From Lamellibrachia satsuma (Eukaryota; Annelida; Polychaeta; Sabellida; Siboglinidae), in assembly GCA_033239005.1 (NCBI GenBank), contig BSQZ01000001.1, positions 11,692,500 through 11,756,499 on the forward strand: a DNA stretch of 64,000 nucleotides. The letters run 5' to 3'. Below are positions 35,185 to 59,828 of the stretch, one piece after another. The notes beneath the pieces are model-generated. The model was not told where the DNA came from and made no database searches. It was given only the letters and a program-made list of their open reading frames with translations. A program made the position numbers and the translations under genes. Positions within the stretch are counted from its first letter, which is position 1, and each line of letters begins with the position of its first letter.

Positions 35185-37082
35185 ACTTCAGGCATGTGGT
35201 CAATTACATTCCGGAATTGGAACTGACCCTCAATTCCAGTTCCGGAATTGGAATTGACTTCAAATTTTTTTTTTTATTGGAATTTTTTTTTTCTGAAATT
35301 TACTTTTTGGGAATTGGAATTGATTTTGTTGGAATTATTGACTTGATACTGTTAATATTTACCCTTATATTTACTTATATTACTTTTAAAATCATATTTG
35401 TCTGCTATTAGCATGTCACCCTGAATCTGGTAACAGCCAGGAAGTTGTCAACATTACAGCATAGACACTGCCTACTCTGGTATTGAAACATTGTGACCAA
35501 GAACAATATAATCAAGCATTTGCATCAAAAAGAAATACTAAGTTACTGTAACAGACAGTAAAACCAAAATCAGACCATTCAGGCCTCATTTTCTTTCTCG
35601 GTGTACAAGGTTTATTTACAGAGATTGCCAATTAAGGGCACCTGGCTGCACATTCCCTTTGTGTGAGTTCAGCCCACAAGTTTCCCATACTAAACATGTC
35701 ACTGGTCATCTGTACAATGCTGTTACATGTGGCTGTAGGGTTTGCCCTTTGTAGTAATTAAAAATGCCCCCATGGAGAATACATGTTGGAGATTAGGATG
35801 TTGAAGACTCAAACTTTCCAGTAAATTTTATGAAATATCAATGATACCACAACTGATAGCGATATAAATCTGACTCCTAGTATATTTGCTCCCCCCCCCC
35901 CGGACATCTGCCCCTTTTTTCTATGATAGTTGACAAGTGAAAATCAGTTTGCAGTTTTATCATTATTACTACAATAACATAACATTCAATGACAAGTCGA
36001 AGTCACTTTCGACTAATGCAATGGCCTATCCCCTGGAGTGTGTATGAGATGATCTTGTCACCAGTTGTCTTCCAGGTATCATTGATAGTCAGATCAGTGG
36101 TGGAGGATGGGTTCTTGGGGTGATGCTTCCACAAACAGTGGTGGACAGTAACGAGTCAGAGATCAGCTGGTTTGGAGTGCCCCTGGTATTAGCTGCCTTA
36201 GTTTACAGGTCCTCACCAACCTTGGCAGCTTCTATCTGTGCCGTGTCACCATCATGGTTGCAGGCAGTCTTGTTGATCACATTCTGGATCTGGAGATCAG
36301 ATCAGTGACCACAGCACCCTTGCATGATCAGGATTGACGCTGGCTTCACTGCCATTGAAGAGTAATCTTGTTGGTCCCCCTTCTTGGTGTAGGAATGACA
36401 CTCAAAACATAGCTTCTGACCTCCTCAGATGCTAGTAGTAATTTCCATGGTGAAGTTATAAGTGAATTCTGACAACTCTGGCTTGTGCATCCAGTTTTAT
36501 AGGAAAATGGAGTCACTCCAACTCTCCATGGTAAATGCAATTCAAAAGAAACCTTGTTGAGATGGCTTCTTTCAAATATCCTCATTTGTCCTAACATGTC
36601 CAGGTCCTAATGTCACTGGCTTCTTCCACAATTGCAATAAAGATAATCCTTTGATTACAGGATCATCTCCAACTACATAAAGTAATTTACTTGGCTGATC
36701 TGGCACAAAGAACATTAATTGCAATTAGGGTAATATATATCTTGAATTCATGTTCAGAAATAAAAAAATAAGTTAAAAAAACATTTCTTAAAAAAATTTA
36801 CAAATAATCCAGAAGCTACGGACAGGGGGCAAATGTCCAGATTTTGAATAAGGCACGGGGCTGATGTCTGGGGGGCAAGTGACAACGGGGCAAATGTCCG
36901 GGAGGGGGGAAAATGACCTGGACCAGATATAAACGGGAAACTGTTCAAAACTCAGATTAATGACCCAACTGTCAAGGGCTGTCCAAATTGTCTGGTTTTG
37001 TTAGCAAAAATCCAGGAGAGGTGTCGCAGCAGAAAGTACATATGAAATGGCTGGATGCCATTTTTAAAGTTTTATGGCAAAC

Positions 37083-37160
<78 letters not shown>

Positions 37161-37475
37161 GTTTGCCATAAAAAACTTTAAAATGGCATCCAGCCATTTC
37201 ATATGTACTTTCTGCTGCGACACTAAATGCACACACACACACACACATATATATGTGTGTGTGTGTGCGTGTGTGTGCATTTAACAAACAATAATTTTTT
37301 AATCATATCTAATTAAATATGATTGTGCACACGTGACAAATAAAACTGTGTTAAAACTAATTGGATTTGAATTTTTCTTTAGCCTAGGATTTTAACAGTT
37401 GGAATTGATTTTTTGCAAGGCGGAATTAGAAATGATTTTTTGGAATTGACAAAACAGAATTGACCCCATGCCTGA
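35185..37475. repeat. Region bounded by inverted 'ggaattggaattga' low-complexity repeats
   Basis: Left: 'ttcaggcatgtggtcaatt' followed by ggaattggaattga words (35188-35345). Right: the inverted counterpart, ending 'cagaattgaccccatgcctg' (37390-37470). This may be an element with inverted ends or two copies of one satellite word in opposite orientation. Inside are C/G homopolymer motifs (35890, 36825-36910) and the hairpin at 37021. No gene is supported. Confidence 0.5.
37021..37223. repeat. 66-bp inverted repeat around a 70-bp (TA)n core
   Basis: Arms 37021-37086 and 37157-37223 (gtgtcgcagcagaaagtaca ... and its reverse complement) are nearly perfect, differing by about one base, and flank a pure TA tract. 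The result is a large palindrome able to form a long hairpin. It could be a foldback element or an inverted duplication around the microsatellite. Confidence 0.95.
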
Positions 37476-39200
37476 TATACTTCCTTCATATGTATTGCTT
37501 GTACTAATACTATTGTGGGTTGCCGACAGTTGCCCCCTCCCCCCACGATATTCATTACAGTGTTATCAGTCGACTTAGAATAAAATGTAATTAATACATC
37601 TCTTTATGAACTTCCGGTTATTACATGTGGGGTTTAATCTGATCAATAAAGCAAATTAATTTTATATAATTTTGCCTTATTGTCAAGTCACAAGAATTCA
37701 GACAGAAATTGTAAAGTGTCATTATAGAAAGCAGACATGTAATCTGACAGTGTTCAACTGGGTAGATGACGACGTCTTAGTTAGTTTCCTTTCCAGCTAG
37801 ACATTGCATGGGTGAAATGCATTTTACTTAAATATTTAAATACTTTAAAAAGTTTTTGTAACTGCATTTGCACTTAATCACAATGAAAGTATTTGTATAT
37901 TTAAATATTTCCATAAAGAATTTGAAATGTAAACAGCAACAGTACGCTTCTGTTGCACTATAGTCTATACTGTGTTTTGGTCGTGTTTCTCCCATGCATC
38001 TACCCCCCCCCCAGGCTTAGCCTTACGCTTGCCGCTTGCTCTCTAGGCATTTAGAACACAGGAGTATGAGACTTATTATGACTGTCAATAAATAATATCA
38101 AATTATTTTCTTGAATAATTTTGCCTAGTACATACGCCATGGCCCATGTTATAAGGCTGCAGTATATCCTGTAGCACTTACTGAGTTATTGTTATTGTTT
38201 TAATTACGGCCACGTATTGACGGTACGTCTGATCACGTCGAAAATAAATCGGTGGATAGGAAAACACTCGTAATTATATCAAACTATTAACACTTACTCG
38301 CACTTTATTGTATTCATACATTTCGATTTACTGTGGGTCATATATATGCTGACGTTGAAGCACAGCTGTGCTTATTGGAGTGGAACTATAATGTAATCGT
38401 AGTGATAAGTCACAATGGTAACGGTAATCCAATTTACTAACCTGGTTTCGGCTCGTCGCTTCCTACGCATCGCTCTGACCTCTGATATCTGACGTTTCCT
38501 TGTCGCAGAATAGTCTGTCGATGCATGGTCATATGCGGAAAAAAAGATCTAAGATGGAACGGTGTCTTTGACCAAGAATGACATCTTGATGCTCACCGTC
38601 TGTCCATGCTCATCACATAGTCTTTTGTCTTGTAATCTACATCGGAAAAGTGGTCACTCGCAGAGCCTGCGGCTGGCGGACACGGCAATTTCCGCATTTG
38701 CAACCACCTTTTCCGCTGCAAATTCTTCCTCGGAAGTCGATCAAAAATGTTTTCCTTGCATTTGTAGTACTAGTTGATATATCCAGGAGCCATCCAGTGC
38801 ACACCAGTTTTCTTTTTATTCGATTTTCCATGCGTTTCGGCCGTTTTTCCGAGACGTTTTTACTGTGTGAACGCCGTGCCAGGAGCTCGTACTCAAACCA
38901 CTCTGCCGCTGAGCCCCCCGCAGAGCAATATGGCGCCGCCCAGCGAAGATAATGGCAAAGTTAAAAAGGATATTACAAAATTACCGTGGCGTTGCGCCCA
39001 TAATATAAGGGTGATATATTCTGTAAATGGTATGTTATTATGTTTGGGCTATGGTTGTTCGAGTGCTTCACCCCCCCTTTAATAAATCTTAGTCATAATT
39101 ATCAATATTTACATTGGTGGCCACTATAACATCAGAGTTAGTTTACTGTAGTGGCCTGGTCTGCAGATATATGGTAGACCTTTCGTTTCTGGTATTAAGC
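37476..39200. other. Gene-free stretch with a possible promoter-like GC block
   Basis: Mostly unique AT-rich sequence. 38560-38950 is less AT-rich, and the minus frame reads a Cys-containing peptide (SGKGGCKCGNCRVRQP) after Met 38831, followed shortly by a stop. It could be an exon or a relic. I recognise no family and do not call it. Confidence 0.35.
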
Positions 39201-39204
39201 GCGT

Positions 39205-39917
39205 GGGCCTTCGTTGAATGCCCTAAACAACCAATTTAGCTCTGTATTTACCCAAGAAAAGCACCACATCCCCCAAATAGTCCCCTCTACTTACCCCCAA
39301 CACCCCCTTCTCGAAATTGGCATAGATGGCGTAATAAAGCAGCTGGAAAATCTAAACCAGAACAAAGCTACAGGCCCAGATGAACTCCCAGCCAGAGTCC
39401 TTAAAGAAACTGCAAAGCAGATAGCTCCCATCATCACCCACATTTTCCAACAATCATACAACACAGGTAAACATCCTAACGACTGGCTACAAGCATTAGT
39501 AACTTCTATACACAAAAAGAGCCACAAATCTGACTCTGCTACCTACAGACCCATATCACTAACCTGCATCCTCTGTAAAGTGATGGAACATATCATCCTA
39601 AACAATATGTGGAAACACCTGCACAAGCATAACATAATTCTCCACTTCCAACACGGATTCCAGTCGGGACTGTCTTGTGAATCTCAACTCATTGAGACAG
39701 TCCACGACTGGATGACTGCTATGGACAACAAGACCCAAATTGACGCAATCCTGCTTGACTTTGCCAAAGCCTTCGACAAAGTGCATCACCTACGTCTTCT
39801 ATAAAAATTGACCTCCTACGGAATCACTGGAAACACTAAAAAATGGATCAAATCTTTTCTATCCAACCGCAAACAGAGAGTCTCAATTAACGGTGCCCTG
39901 TCGGACATTAACCAGGT
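39205..39917 (+). mobile_element. Non-LTR retrotransposon RT fragment (Jockey superfamily)
   Basis: The plus frame from 39214 reads NQFSSVFTQEK, LNQNKATGPDELPARVLKE, YRPISLTCILCKVMEHII, HGFQSGLSCESQL and ILLDFAKAFDKV, the RT domain up to motif A. TAA at 39802 replaces a codon, and the frame continues as LTSYGITGNTKKWI...RVSINGALSD to about 39917, where similarity stops. The endonuclease, catalytic FADD and 3' end are missing. It is of a different lineage from the CR1 copies. Confidence 0.85.
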
Positions 39918-40269
39918 ATAGCAATGATAAACACTGTTTCGACCTAATACATGGTTCCAACGATTGATCGTAATAATGACACCGGCGTCATGCAAATCGT
40001 ATCAAACATCACTGCCCCGACACCGTGGCACTAGCATGCGGGAGGTTCAAATTTCAGTATGTGGCTAACAGCAGACGACCAAATACGTATATGGCATTCG
40101 TTTAGAAAACGATTAGCACAACAGAATCACAACAACATATTGTATAAGAATATACATTAAAGATATTTTTTATTAATTAAGATTGGCATATACAAAAAGG
40201 CGACCTTTTGAGAATTGCTCAAGTACATAAAACTGAAAAAGGCATCTTAGTCAACGCCGATCTGACATT

Positions 40270-40830
40270 TTAAAAGGGAACGTTCCTTTGACCCCAAAGC
40301 AGGAGGCAAAGTTGAAAAAATACAGGAAGCACCTGTACGCACCGTTGAAGATGAAACGTTGGTCATCGCGAAGAAGAGAAGAATTCTGCAAACCGGTGGA
40401 TTCCTGTCTGCCTTGCTAGCTCCGTCGGTGGGCTCGGTCCTTCTTCCCTTGCTCAGAGAGGTGATACAGTAGATGGAGCACGCATGTAAAATGTCCTTGG
40501 AACGGTCCTGCTCGGACTCGAAGCAGAGACGACCTCGATTCTCGATCGGACGGACCTAGTCGATGGGGAAAATGTGACACTGTACATTCAGGTCCTGCAG
40601 CGGTACAACGAATTGGCCGATAGACGCGTCAAAAAAAAAAAACCGATGCGAGTGGCTGTGGTGTATAGATGTCGACATCGCGGAGAGCGTTCCGAAAACG
40701 ATGAAGATCAAGGCCAGTTGTTTGATGGACCGTCTCAAAACTGATCTCGCGCAGACCGACCGAGGCGAATTGTCGCAAGACGGTGCGCCGGTACCCGGAA
40801 GTAATATCGTGGATCCGGGGCGGGGGGGGT
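40270..40830 (+). pseudogene. Decayed Polinton/adintovirus-like protein relics
   Basis: Three short plus-strand frames in series. The first is basic (40270-40390) and shifts into a frame with a Gly/Leu-rich hydrophobic segment (QTGGFLSALLAPS, stop 40470-40472). The second holds LYIQVLQRYNELADRRV (about 40576-40630) and breaks near a 12-A run. The third (about 40671-40826) contains SVPKTM and GSNIVD. I associate this order with small proteins of Polinton/Maverick or adintovirus-like elements in animals, from recollection only. Stops and shifts show it is dead. No polymerase, integrase, ATPase or capsid gene is nearby. Confidence 0.4.
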
Positions 40831-41223
40831 ACTGCCATACCAAAGCGGTGGGGTGTGCCGCCAGAGCGCCAAGGAGCACATGGAGAGAGAGAGAGAAATC
40901 AAGAAATTTATGGTCACCAAGAGAGAATTATTGAACAATTTATCTAATATCTATAAGCGTAAGGTAAGCCCGGGCGGAACGTTTTCATTGGGAAATTTCC
41001 TCTTCGATGAAAGAAAGAATTGTCAGGTTTAATTGGGGCACAAAGAGAGAAAATTTACATTTTTTCTTCGGACAGAGAGAGAAAAATGGCCAAAAACAGG
41101 GGCATTTGCGCAGCACATACATGCATACCTCAGTATAGGGTGTACACCCCCCGGGCGTGGATCTCGTGCAGAACGTTTTGCGAAAACGGAGAAAGATACG
41201 ACCTGTCTGATGTTGACTGCGCA

Positions 41224-53093
<11,870 letters not shown>

Positions 53094-54259
53094 AGCCAAT
53101 AGCATAGATATTCCAGACAGGTATCACGTTGTATATCACGTTGACTGCAGACGAAATTTTTTTTACAAATGACCGTGAGCACGCGCCACTGACGACACTC
53201 CCCAACCGTGCCGCAACTCACCATATGATAAATGATGGTGTGATAAATGTCCACGCGTCGTTGTCCTGGGGTTGTGATGTGCGACAGCGGTGTGCAAGTC
53301 TGCAGTTTTCCACCTACGAAATATTGCAAGGACCAGACGCTACATGAAACGTGGAACGACGGAACAAATTGTCCGTGCGTTTATCAACAGCAGACTTGAC
53401 GCTGGGAATGCGCTACTCCGTCGACTGTCTCGAAAGAATGTGTGTGTGTACCGGAGTACATCGACAATTATGTCACTCGATGTCATTCAAAGCGGTCGTT
53501 GCGCTCTACAGAATCCAATCAATGTTATCATGCCCGTGGTTTACTATGAAAACCTTGCCGAACACACAGCATTTATATGTCATGGCCGCGTCAGGCCTTT
53601 AGCCAGAATTGTGAAAGTTTCCATTTTTACCCATTATCACTTTTTTATTTGCCAGTTATGCAAAACAAAACACGTATCGTTAGGGTTAATTTGTAGTAGT
53701 CGAGTAAATCTTTGGAGAAACGATATTGTAACAGTGCATACGTGAAGAAGAAACAAAATGCTGAAACGTTACGTAAAAATCACGCCAATCCCTAATTGTA
53801 AACATTCCAACGAGTCATGACATTCATAACGGTGTTTTGTCAAAAATCAAACTCACCGTATTGATCTAAGAGTTCAACCACTGTTGGTCTACTACACCCT
53901 TCTCATCTATTCACCTATTATATCCGTACTACTGGCATTTGCAGGATGTACATGTTTGCAGATATATTCACATTAATAATTCTAAAAACTTAAATTTTGC
54001 CTCCTCCCAATATTTCTGCTATAAGGCTTGGTAACTCAATCGTTACAAATTAAAAAAAAAACACTATACTTGTCGCCACATGTTGATATATTTTTTGAGA
54101 TCAACTTATGACTTTGTTGAATAAAAACGGAATAATTGTGACACGTCGATAGTGCTGCAAAAAACTAAATTGATGTAAAGAAAGTAAACAATAATTAACA
54201 TAACGATGGCACAAGTGGTACAGTCGTACCCCCCCCCCCACAGTTTATGCAGTTTCAAG

Positions 54260-54640
54260 TTACGTACGATCAACTTTGGCCCAATGTTGGCATCCCAAGC
54301 TACTGTCGTGTAACGGCTGCCGACGTACAACCAACTTTGGCCGAAGGTTGGCGTCCCAAGCTACTGGCCATGTAACGGCTGCCGACGTACAACCAACTTT
54401 GGCCCAAGGTTGGCGTCCCAAGCTACTGTCATGTAACGGCTGCCGACGTACAACCAACTTTGGCCGAAGGTTGGCGTCCCAAGCTACTGGCCATGTAACG
54501 GCTGCCGACGTACAACCAACTTTGGCCCAAGGTTGGCGTCCCAAGCTACTGCCATGTAACGGCTGCCGACGTACAACCAACTTTGGCCGAAGGTTGGCGT
54601 CCCAAGCTACTGCCATGTAACGGCTGCCGACGTACAAACG
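54260..54640. repeat. Minisatellite, 61/62-bp unit, left part
   Basis: About six copies of a unit containing 'caaccaactttggccgaagg', 'ttggcgtcccaagctactg' and 'taacggctgccgacgta'. Spacing alternates 62 and 61 bp because of a 'gcc/ggcc' variant, a two-unit higher-order pattern. The array resumes at 55893-56000 after a CR1 insertion. Confidence 0.95.
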
Positions 54641-54644
54641 AGGT

Positions 54645-55892
54645 AATGCTTAACAAATATGTTATGTTTTTTGGAAGAAATCACTAAGTGGATAGACGTG
54701 GGATCGCCAGTAGATATTATCTACTTAGATTTTCAGAAAGCTTTTGACAAAGTGCCACATCAAAGATTACTACTTAAATTAAAAGCCCATGGTATCGGGG
54801 ATAGCATAACTGACTGGATAGAACAATGGCTGACTGACAGAAGACAACGAGTTGTAGTAGATGGAGAAGTTTCAAATTGAAAATCGGTTTTGAGTGGGGT
54901 ACCTCAAGGATCAGTATTAGGACCTATATTATTCTTAATTTATATCAATGACTTGGACGACAGTATAACAAGTAACGTACTGAAATTTGCGGATGACACA
55001 AAACTGTTTAGAAAGGTTAATACTGATGGTGATAAAGAACATTTACAAAACGATCTAGACAGATTAGTGAAACGGTCTGAGAAATGGCAGATGCTGTTCA
55101 ATTTTGGGAAATGTAAATGCCTACATACAGGACATGGGAACTTGAATGTAAACTATAAAATGAGAGATACTGTTCTGGGTACTACTGTAAAAGAAAAGGA
55201 CTTAGGAGTTACAATAAGCGCTGATATGAAAGTTTCAGAGCAGTGTGGTATTGTAGCTTCAAAGGGTAATCAAATTCTTGGATTGATTAGAAGAAACATA
55301 ACATACAAGGGAAAAAAGTTAATTATACCTCTTTATAAAGCAATAGTTATACCTCATTTAGAATACTGTATACAAGCATGGAGACCATATCGTAAGAAGG
55401 ATATAGATACGCTTGAACGCATACAAAGGAGAGCAACTAAAATTATTCCAGAACTTAGAGACCTTAGTTATGAAGAACGCCTGAAAGAATGTGGTTTAAC
55501 AACTCTAGAGACAAGGAGGTTAAGAGGAGATCAGATTGAAGTTTTTAAGATATTGAATGGGTATGAAAATATTGATAGAAATATGTTTTTCTCACTCAAG
55601 AAGGATAGCAGAACTAGAGGACATGAGGTAAAATTAGTAAAGGATCAATGTAGATTGGACATCTGGAAGCACTCTTTCGCACAGAGGACAATAAATGAAT
55701 GGAACAAATTGTCTACAGATTGTGTAACTGCTAGCAGCGTGAATATGTTTAAAAACAAGGTTGACACATATCTCAGGAGGGCGGGTTATAAGTAGGTGAA
55801 CATTGTTGGACTCTCGATAAGCCAATGGCTTCCTTGTCCACTTGCCATCTGGGCCTTTGGCTTGGATGGCAAATCTTGTTAAATCTTGTTAA
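54645..55892 (+). mobile_element. CR1 non-LTR retrotransposon, 5'-truncated, inserted in the minisatellite
   Basis: The ORF2 frame starts mid-RT (FLEEITKWIDVGSPVDIIYL) and reads DFQKAFDKVPH, GVPQGSVLGPILFLIYINDL, FADDTKLF and on to RRAGYK (stop 55793). It is broken only by TGA at 54878-54880, where the 24-kb copy has Trp (SNWKSV). The 3' UTR ends in 'aaatcttgttaaatcttgtt'. Apart from that stop the RT C-terminal half is intact, so it is a young insertion. Confidence 0.95.
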
Positions 55893-56000
55893 ACCAACTT
55901 TGGCCGAAGGTTGGCGTCCCAAGCTACTGCCATGTAACGGCTGCCGACGTACAACCAACTTTGGCCGAAGGTTGGCGTCCCAAGCTACTGCCATGTAACT
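55893..56000. repeat. Minisatellite, 61/62-bp unit, right part
   Basis: Nearly two units continue directly after the CR1 tail (ccaactttggccgaaggttg ... ccatgtaac), in the same orientation as 54260-54640. Confidence 0.95.
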
Positions 56001-56805
56001 GTCGACAAAAGCTGCTACGTCTCACGTATTTGGCAGTGGAAGTATTGCTTCGTATATATCTGACTTTGATGATTATCTAGTAACTGTACAGCGGAGAGTG
56101 GTCGTTTTCCATGTTAAAACTGATCAAGGATGCAGAACACGGAACCACAACGAGCCAGAACATAATCGTTCATCTGACTATGTTCAATACGGAATGGGGC
56201 ATCGTGCGTCGCATTAATCTTGACAAGGTTTTGTCTCACTTCAGTGCTGCCAAAATAGTCAAACAGTTCATTGGTGTTTGAGAAAATTCAACATAATGTA
56301 AAATCAGATCTGACTATTCACATGATGCAGAACCTTTCGTAACCATAATTTGGTGGAAAGTATTTCGATGTCACTCTTTGTTTGTTTAAGAGAACATGTG
56401 CGGTCTCTATTTTAGGTTTTCATATTGTATTATTTTCTGGTATGTCATTGTATGATGTCATTCTTGCATGCTATTGTACGCTGTATTTTCTTGTTTGTCA
56501 TTACACGTTGTATTATCGTGTATGTATGTTTGTATGTTGTCGTTGACAGCCATCTTTGAATGCTCATGGTCAAACAAATAAAAGTTAAGGTATGAGGTTA
56601 CCTCCAAGGTCAATACAACGCGTCGCGATCTTCGTCTTTCTCGCATTAGCTAAGGGCCCCACAAAAGGTGTGTAGGCCACCAGGTGCCCACATTATTAAT
56701 CCGGCGCTGTGAGAGTCACGCATCTGGCTTCTAGCTCTCACGCAGCTATCCATTAATATCACGCATGTTAGCTGTTTCAATTAACAATTAACACAAACAA
56801 GCTTA
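56001..56805. other. Intron-like sequence without features
   Basis: Unique sequence. A loose set of 'tgtcattgtatgatgtcatt'-type phrases at 56440-56540 is the only local repetition. No gene recognised. Confidence 0.4.
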
Positions 56806-57092
56806 TTTGCATGCATGTGTTGGTAAACAAGTATTATTTGCATGCATGTGTTGGTATATAAGTATTATTTCCATGCACGTGTTGGTATATAAGTATTATT
56901 TCCATGCATGTGTTGGTATATAAGCATTATTTCCATGCATGTGTTGGTATATAAGTATTATTTCCATGCATGTGTTGGTATATAAGTATTATTTCCATGC
57001 ACGTGTTGGTATATAAGTATTATTTCCATGCATGTGTTGGTATAGAAGTATTATTTCCATGCATGTGTTGGTATAGAAGTATTATTTCCATG
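56806..57092. repeat. Minisatellite, 31-bp unit, about 9 copies
   Basis: Units of 'tccatgcatgtgttggtata' + 'taagtattatt' with tgcatg/tgcacg variants. 57093-57375 downstream is less AT-rich with a 'gtgataggcatggttggc' direct repeat at 57190 and 57208, but no gene is recognised. Confidence 0.95.
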
Positions 57093-57379
57093 CACGCGCT
57101 GATAGCGCAGAGCGGTCTGGGGATCCACGAGGTTATTCTTATCATTGCCGACAAACGCCACTCGTGGTTGTTATCGGCAGACAGCACGCGTGATAGGCAT
57201 GGTTGGCGCGTGATAGGCATGGTTGGCCCGTGTAGTACCGTATGTTTGGGGCCAACACACACCAATTGACGCGCGCTGTTGTACGTCTGCCGACTGCGCC
57301 GTCTTGATGCTTGATGAGATACTCCCTTTACAGCTGATAACAGATAAACGGGGAGGTAGTATTATATCGAGATCACCAG

Positions 57380-57625
57380 CTCTATGAGGCGTACTGAGTC
57401 CACAACAGGTATTTTCCATTTCCCTGTGTGGGATGTTTTACTTCCCCTGGCATAGACACCAGATAGAAGGGACCAGAGGCTTTTATGGTCTCTTCCGAAA
57501 GACACGGGCAAAGTGGGGTGAACGAAATTGCCCAAGTTTCAAAACGACAACAGGTGGTTTTGGACCCCGGTCCCCTCGACCGAAAGCCCACACGACCACC
57601 GCGCCCCAGTCGGTGCGATTTTGTT
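57380..57625 (-). mobile_element. SINE-like dispersed repeat, copy 2
   Basis: The reverse complement shares with 9003-9195 'cttgggcaatttcgttcacc', 'cccttctatctggtgtctat' and 'cagggaaatggaaaatacct'. Its head 'ctggggcgcggtggtcgtgt' is A-box-like. Opposite orientation to copy 1. Confidence 0.6.
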
Positions 57626-59324
57626 GACATCGTAAAGAATCAACATAAGAAATGTCTGGGAAATTATGTTGAGTTATCGAACAAATGTAACACACGCTCA
57701 ATACGGTTGAACACAGGTGCGTACGGTTGTAGTCGACGGTACCAGTTTTTGATTGCCGTTCATATTACTATGCGAGTCTGAGCTGCAGTTCACGTTTTAA
57801 TTATGGAATGACTGATTATAGGACAATCGCATACATTCATTGTCCAAGCTTAAACAAGTAATGTGTTGCTATCAGTGATTTGCTAAGCTTTCGCCAACGG
57901 TTCCTCGCCTCAATTGCACGGTCGCGTATATGAAACCAGTATGTGAAATAGTTTACAAACGTGAAACTCTACGGGCCCGTCCCCGAAATCTACAGTCCCG
58001 ACTCGGACCATAGATTGCCTTAAAATCGCTGAATTGTGACTTTAATTAGGATATCAGCAGTTCAATAACTTGCTTTATTGTCTCTTTCCAAAATCGTCAT
58101 CAGTAACTTCTCGGGAACCAGCTCGAAAAATTGGTTCTCGTGGACTTCGTGCTACGCTTTACTGACCCACTATACCAGGTGGACATCACTGGTGTTGAAC
58201 AAATGCACAGTGTCCTCGGAGACAGATAGCACATTTTAGAACGCTGCTATTCAGAACAGGCGCCGTTTCATTTGTGATCAGTACACAGCTGCGAGTCAGT
58301 GTGTGCCCATAATAAAGGCTCCCCGGAGGCTGTGCCGTCGAGACCGGACCGCGGGGTCGGATCCCAAGGGTTGGACGGCGAGGTCGGAACTCAGATGGCT
58401 GGACAGCGGGGCGGATATCCGATGGTTGTACTGTGGGGTCGGATCTCCGGTGATCAGACCGAGGGGCAGATCTGCTAGCTTATGTTTATTTAACTTATTA
58501 TAATATAATATAATATAATTAATTATTTACTCACAACCAACTGCCATTATGAGCATACTCGTTCTCATTATATAAGTAGGCTATTGTTTTCGTGAAGTCT
58601 ATAGAGCTCACAATACTTGTGTAGGATCGTCACCAATAAACGGAAGGTCATCATGTCACAATACACAACCCATGGACATGACCTCCAGCTGGTGGGTCGC
58701 ACATAGCTGCTGCTGCACGCAGGGTAGACAACACAAGAGCGTTGCTACAAAGAAACACGAGATACTGTCATGGGAAGATCAAAGCACAGTGCTACACTAC
58801 CCTAGTCCGACCCTTTATGTAGTCTAGAACCCTCACACACCGCAACAATGTAACAACCATGTAGACCCTCAGCCAGGAGCCCCTAGCGTCGAGCACAGGC
58901 GAACGTCTACATGCTACATAAAGTGAAACATGGACGACTATAAATCAATATATGTAGGTGGTTCTTGCCAAAAGCCCTACAGCATTTCCAGAGAATATCC
59001 ACAGTTACACCGTAATTAATTAATTTTCTTTTTTACATTATGCAATATTGTCATGACGAACTTGCAGTGTGTATGTGACTGAAACAAAGTTCATTCATTC
59101 ATTCATTCATTCATTTATTCATTAAATGCATTCGGACAACCACATCCATCACCCGAGGACAGCAGTCGAGGTTCTTCATTACATTTTGCAGAACGAATAC
59201 TTTGTGACATTTTCTGTTTTCCCGGACACTGCTACGATGTGAAGTAACATGCCCATTTCATCAGCCCAGACAGCGGAGGTATTTAAGAACAACCTCCAAG
59301 GCCGCAAGCTGCTGTAAACACTTC
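57626..59324. other. Intergenic/intronic stretch with a GC-rich degenerate repeat
   Basis: 58345-58470 holds four or five ~28-bp degenerate units of 'gaccgcggggtcggatccc' type. (TAATA)n-like words lie at 58500 and (ATTC)n at 59092-59120. Just before the 32-bp array, 59270-59319 reads QTAEVFKNNLQGRKLL then TAA on plus after a 'tttcatcag'. This could be a last exon but is too short to call. Confidence 0.4.
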
Positions 59325-59828
59325 ACGCACATGTACGTAGCACCTGTAAACACTTCACGGACATGTACGTAGCACCTGTAAACACTTCACGGACATGTAC
59401 GTATCACCTGTAAACACTTCACGGACATGTACGTAGCACCTGTAAACACTTCACGGACATGTACGTAGCACCTGTAAACACTTCACGGACATGTACGTAG
59501 CACCTGTAAACACTTCACGGACATGTACGTAGCACCTGTAAACACTTCACGGACATGTACGTAGCACCTGTAAACACTTCACGGACATGTACGTAGCACC
59601 TGTAAACACTTCACGGACATGTACGTAGCACCTGTAAACACTTCACGGAAATGTACGTAGCACCTGTAAACACTTCACGGACATGTACGTAGCACCTGTA
59701 AACACTTCACGGACATGTACGCAGCACCTGTAAACACTTCACGGACATGTACGTAGCACCTGAAAACACTTCACGGACGTGTACGTAGCACCTGTAAACA
59801 CTTCACGGATATGTACGTAGCACCTGTA
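59325..59828. repeat. Minisatellite, 32-bp unit, about 16 copies
   Basis: Highly uniform units 'cacctgtaaacacttcacgg' + 'acatgtacgtag', with rare substitutions near both ends, consistent with recent homogenisation. Confidence 0.97.

Noticed and set aside
36100..36600. Possible exons on either strand near 36.1-36.6 kb
   Set aside because: Frames are broken after 20-60 codons, with no recognisable family and no convincing splice pairs.
38637..38831. Small Cys-containing minus-strand ORF as a zinc-finger protein
   Set aside because: Only one CxxC-like cluster and no supporting exon structure.
39950..40060. tRNA-like B box (ggttcaaatttc near 40045)
   Set aside because: No matching acceptor stem or A box; not a tRNA gene.
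59325..59828. CRISPR-like regular repeat
   Set aside because: No unique spacers; direct contiguous 32-bp units in an animal genome make it a minisatellite.
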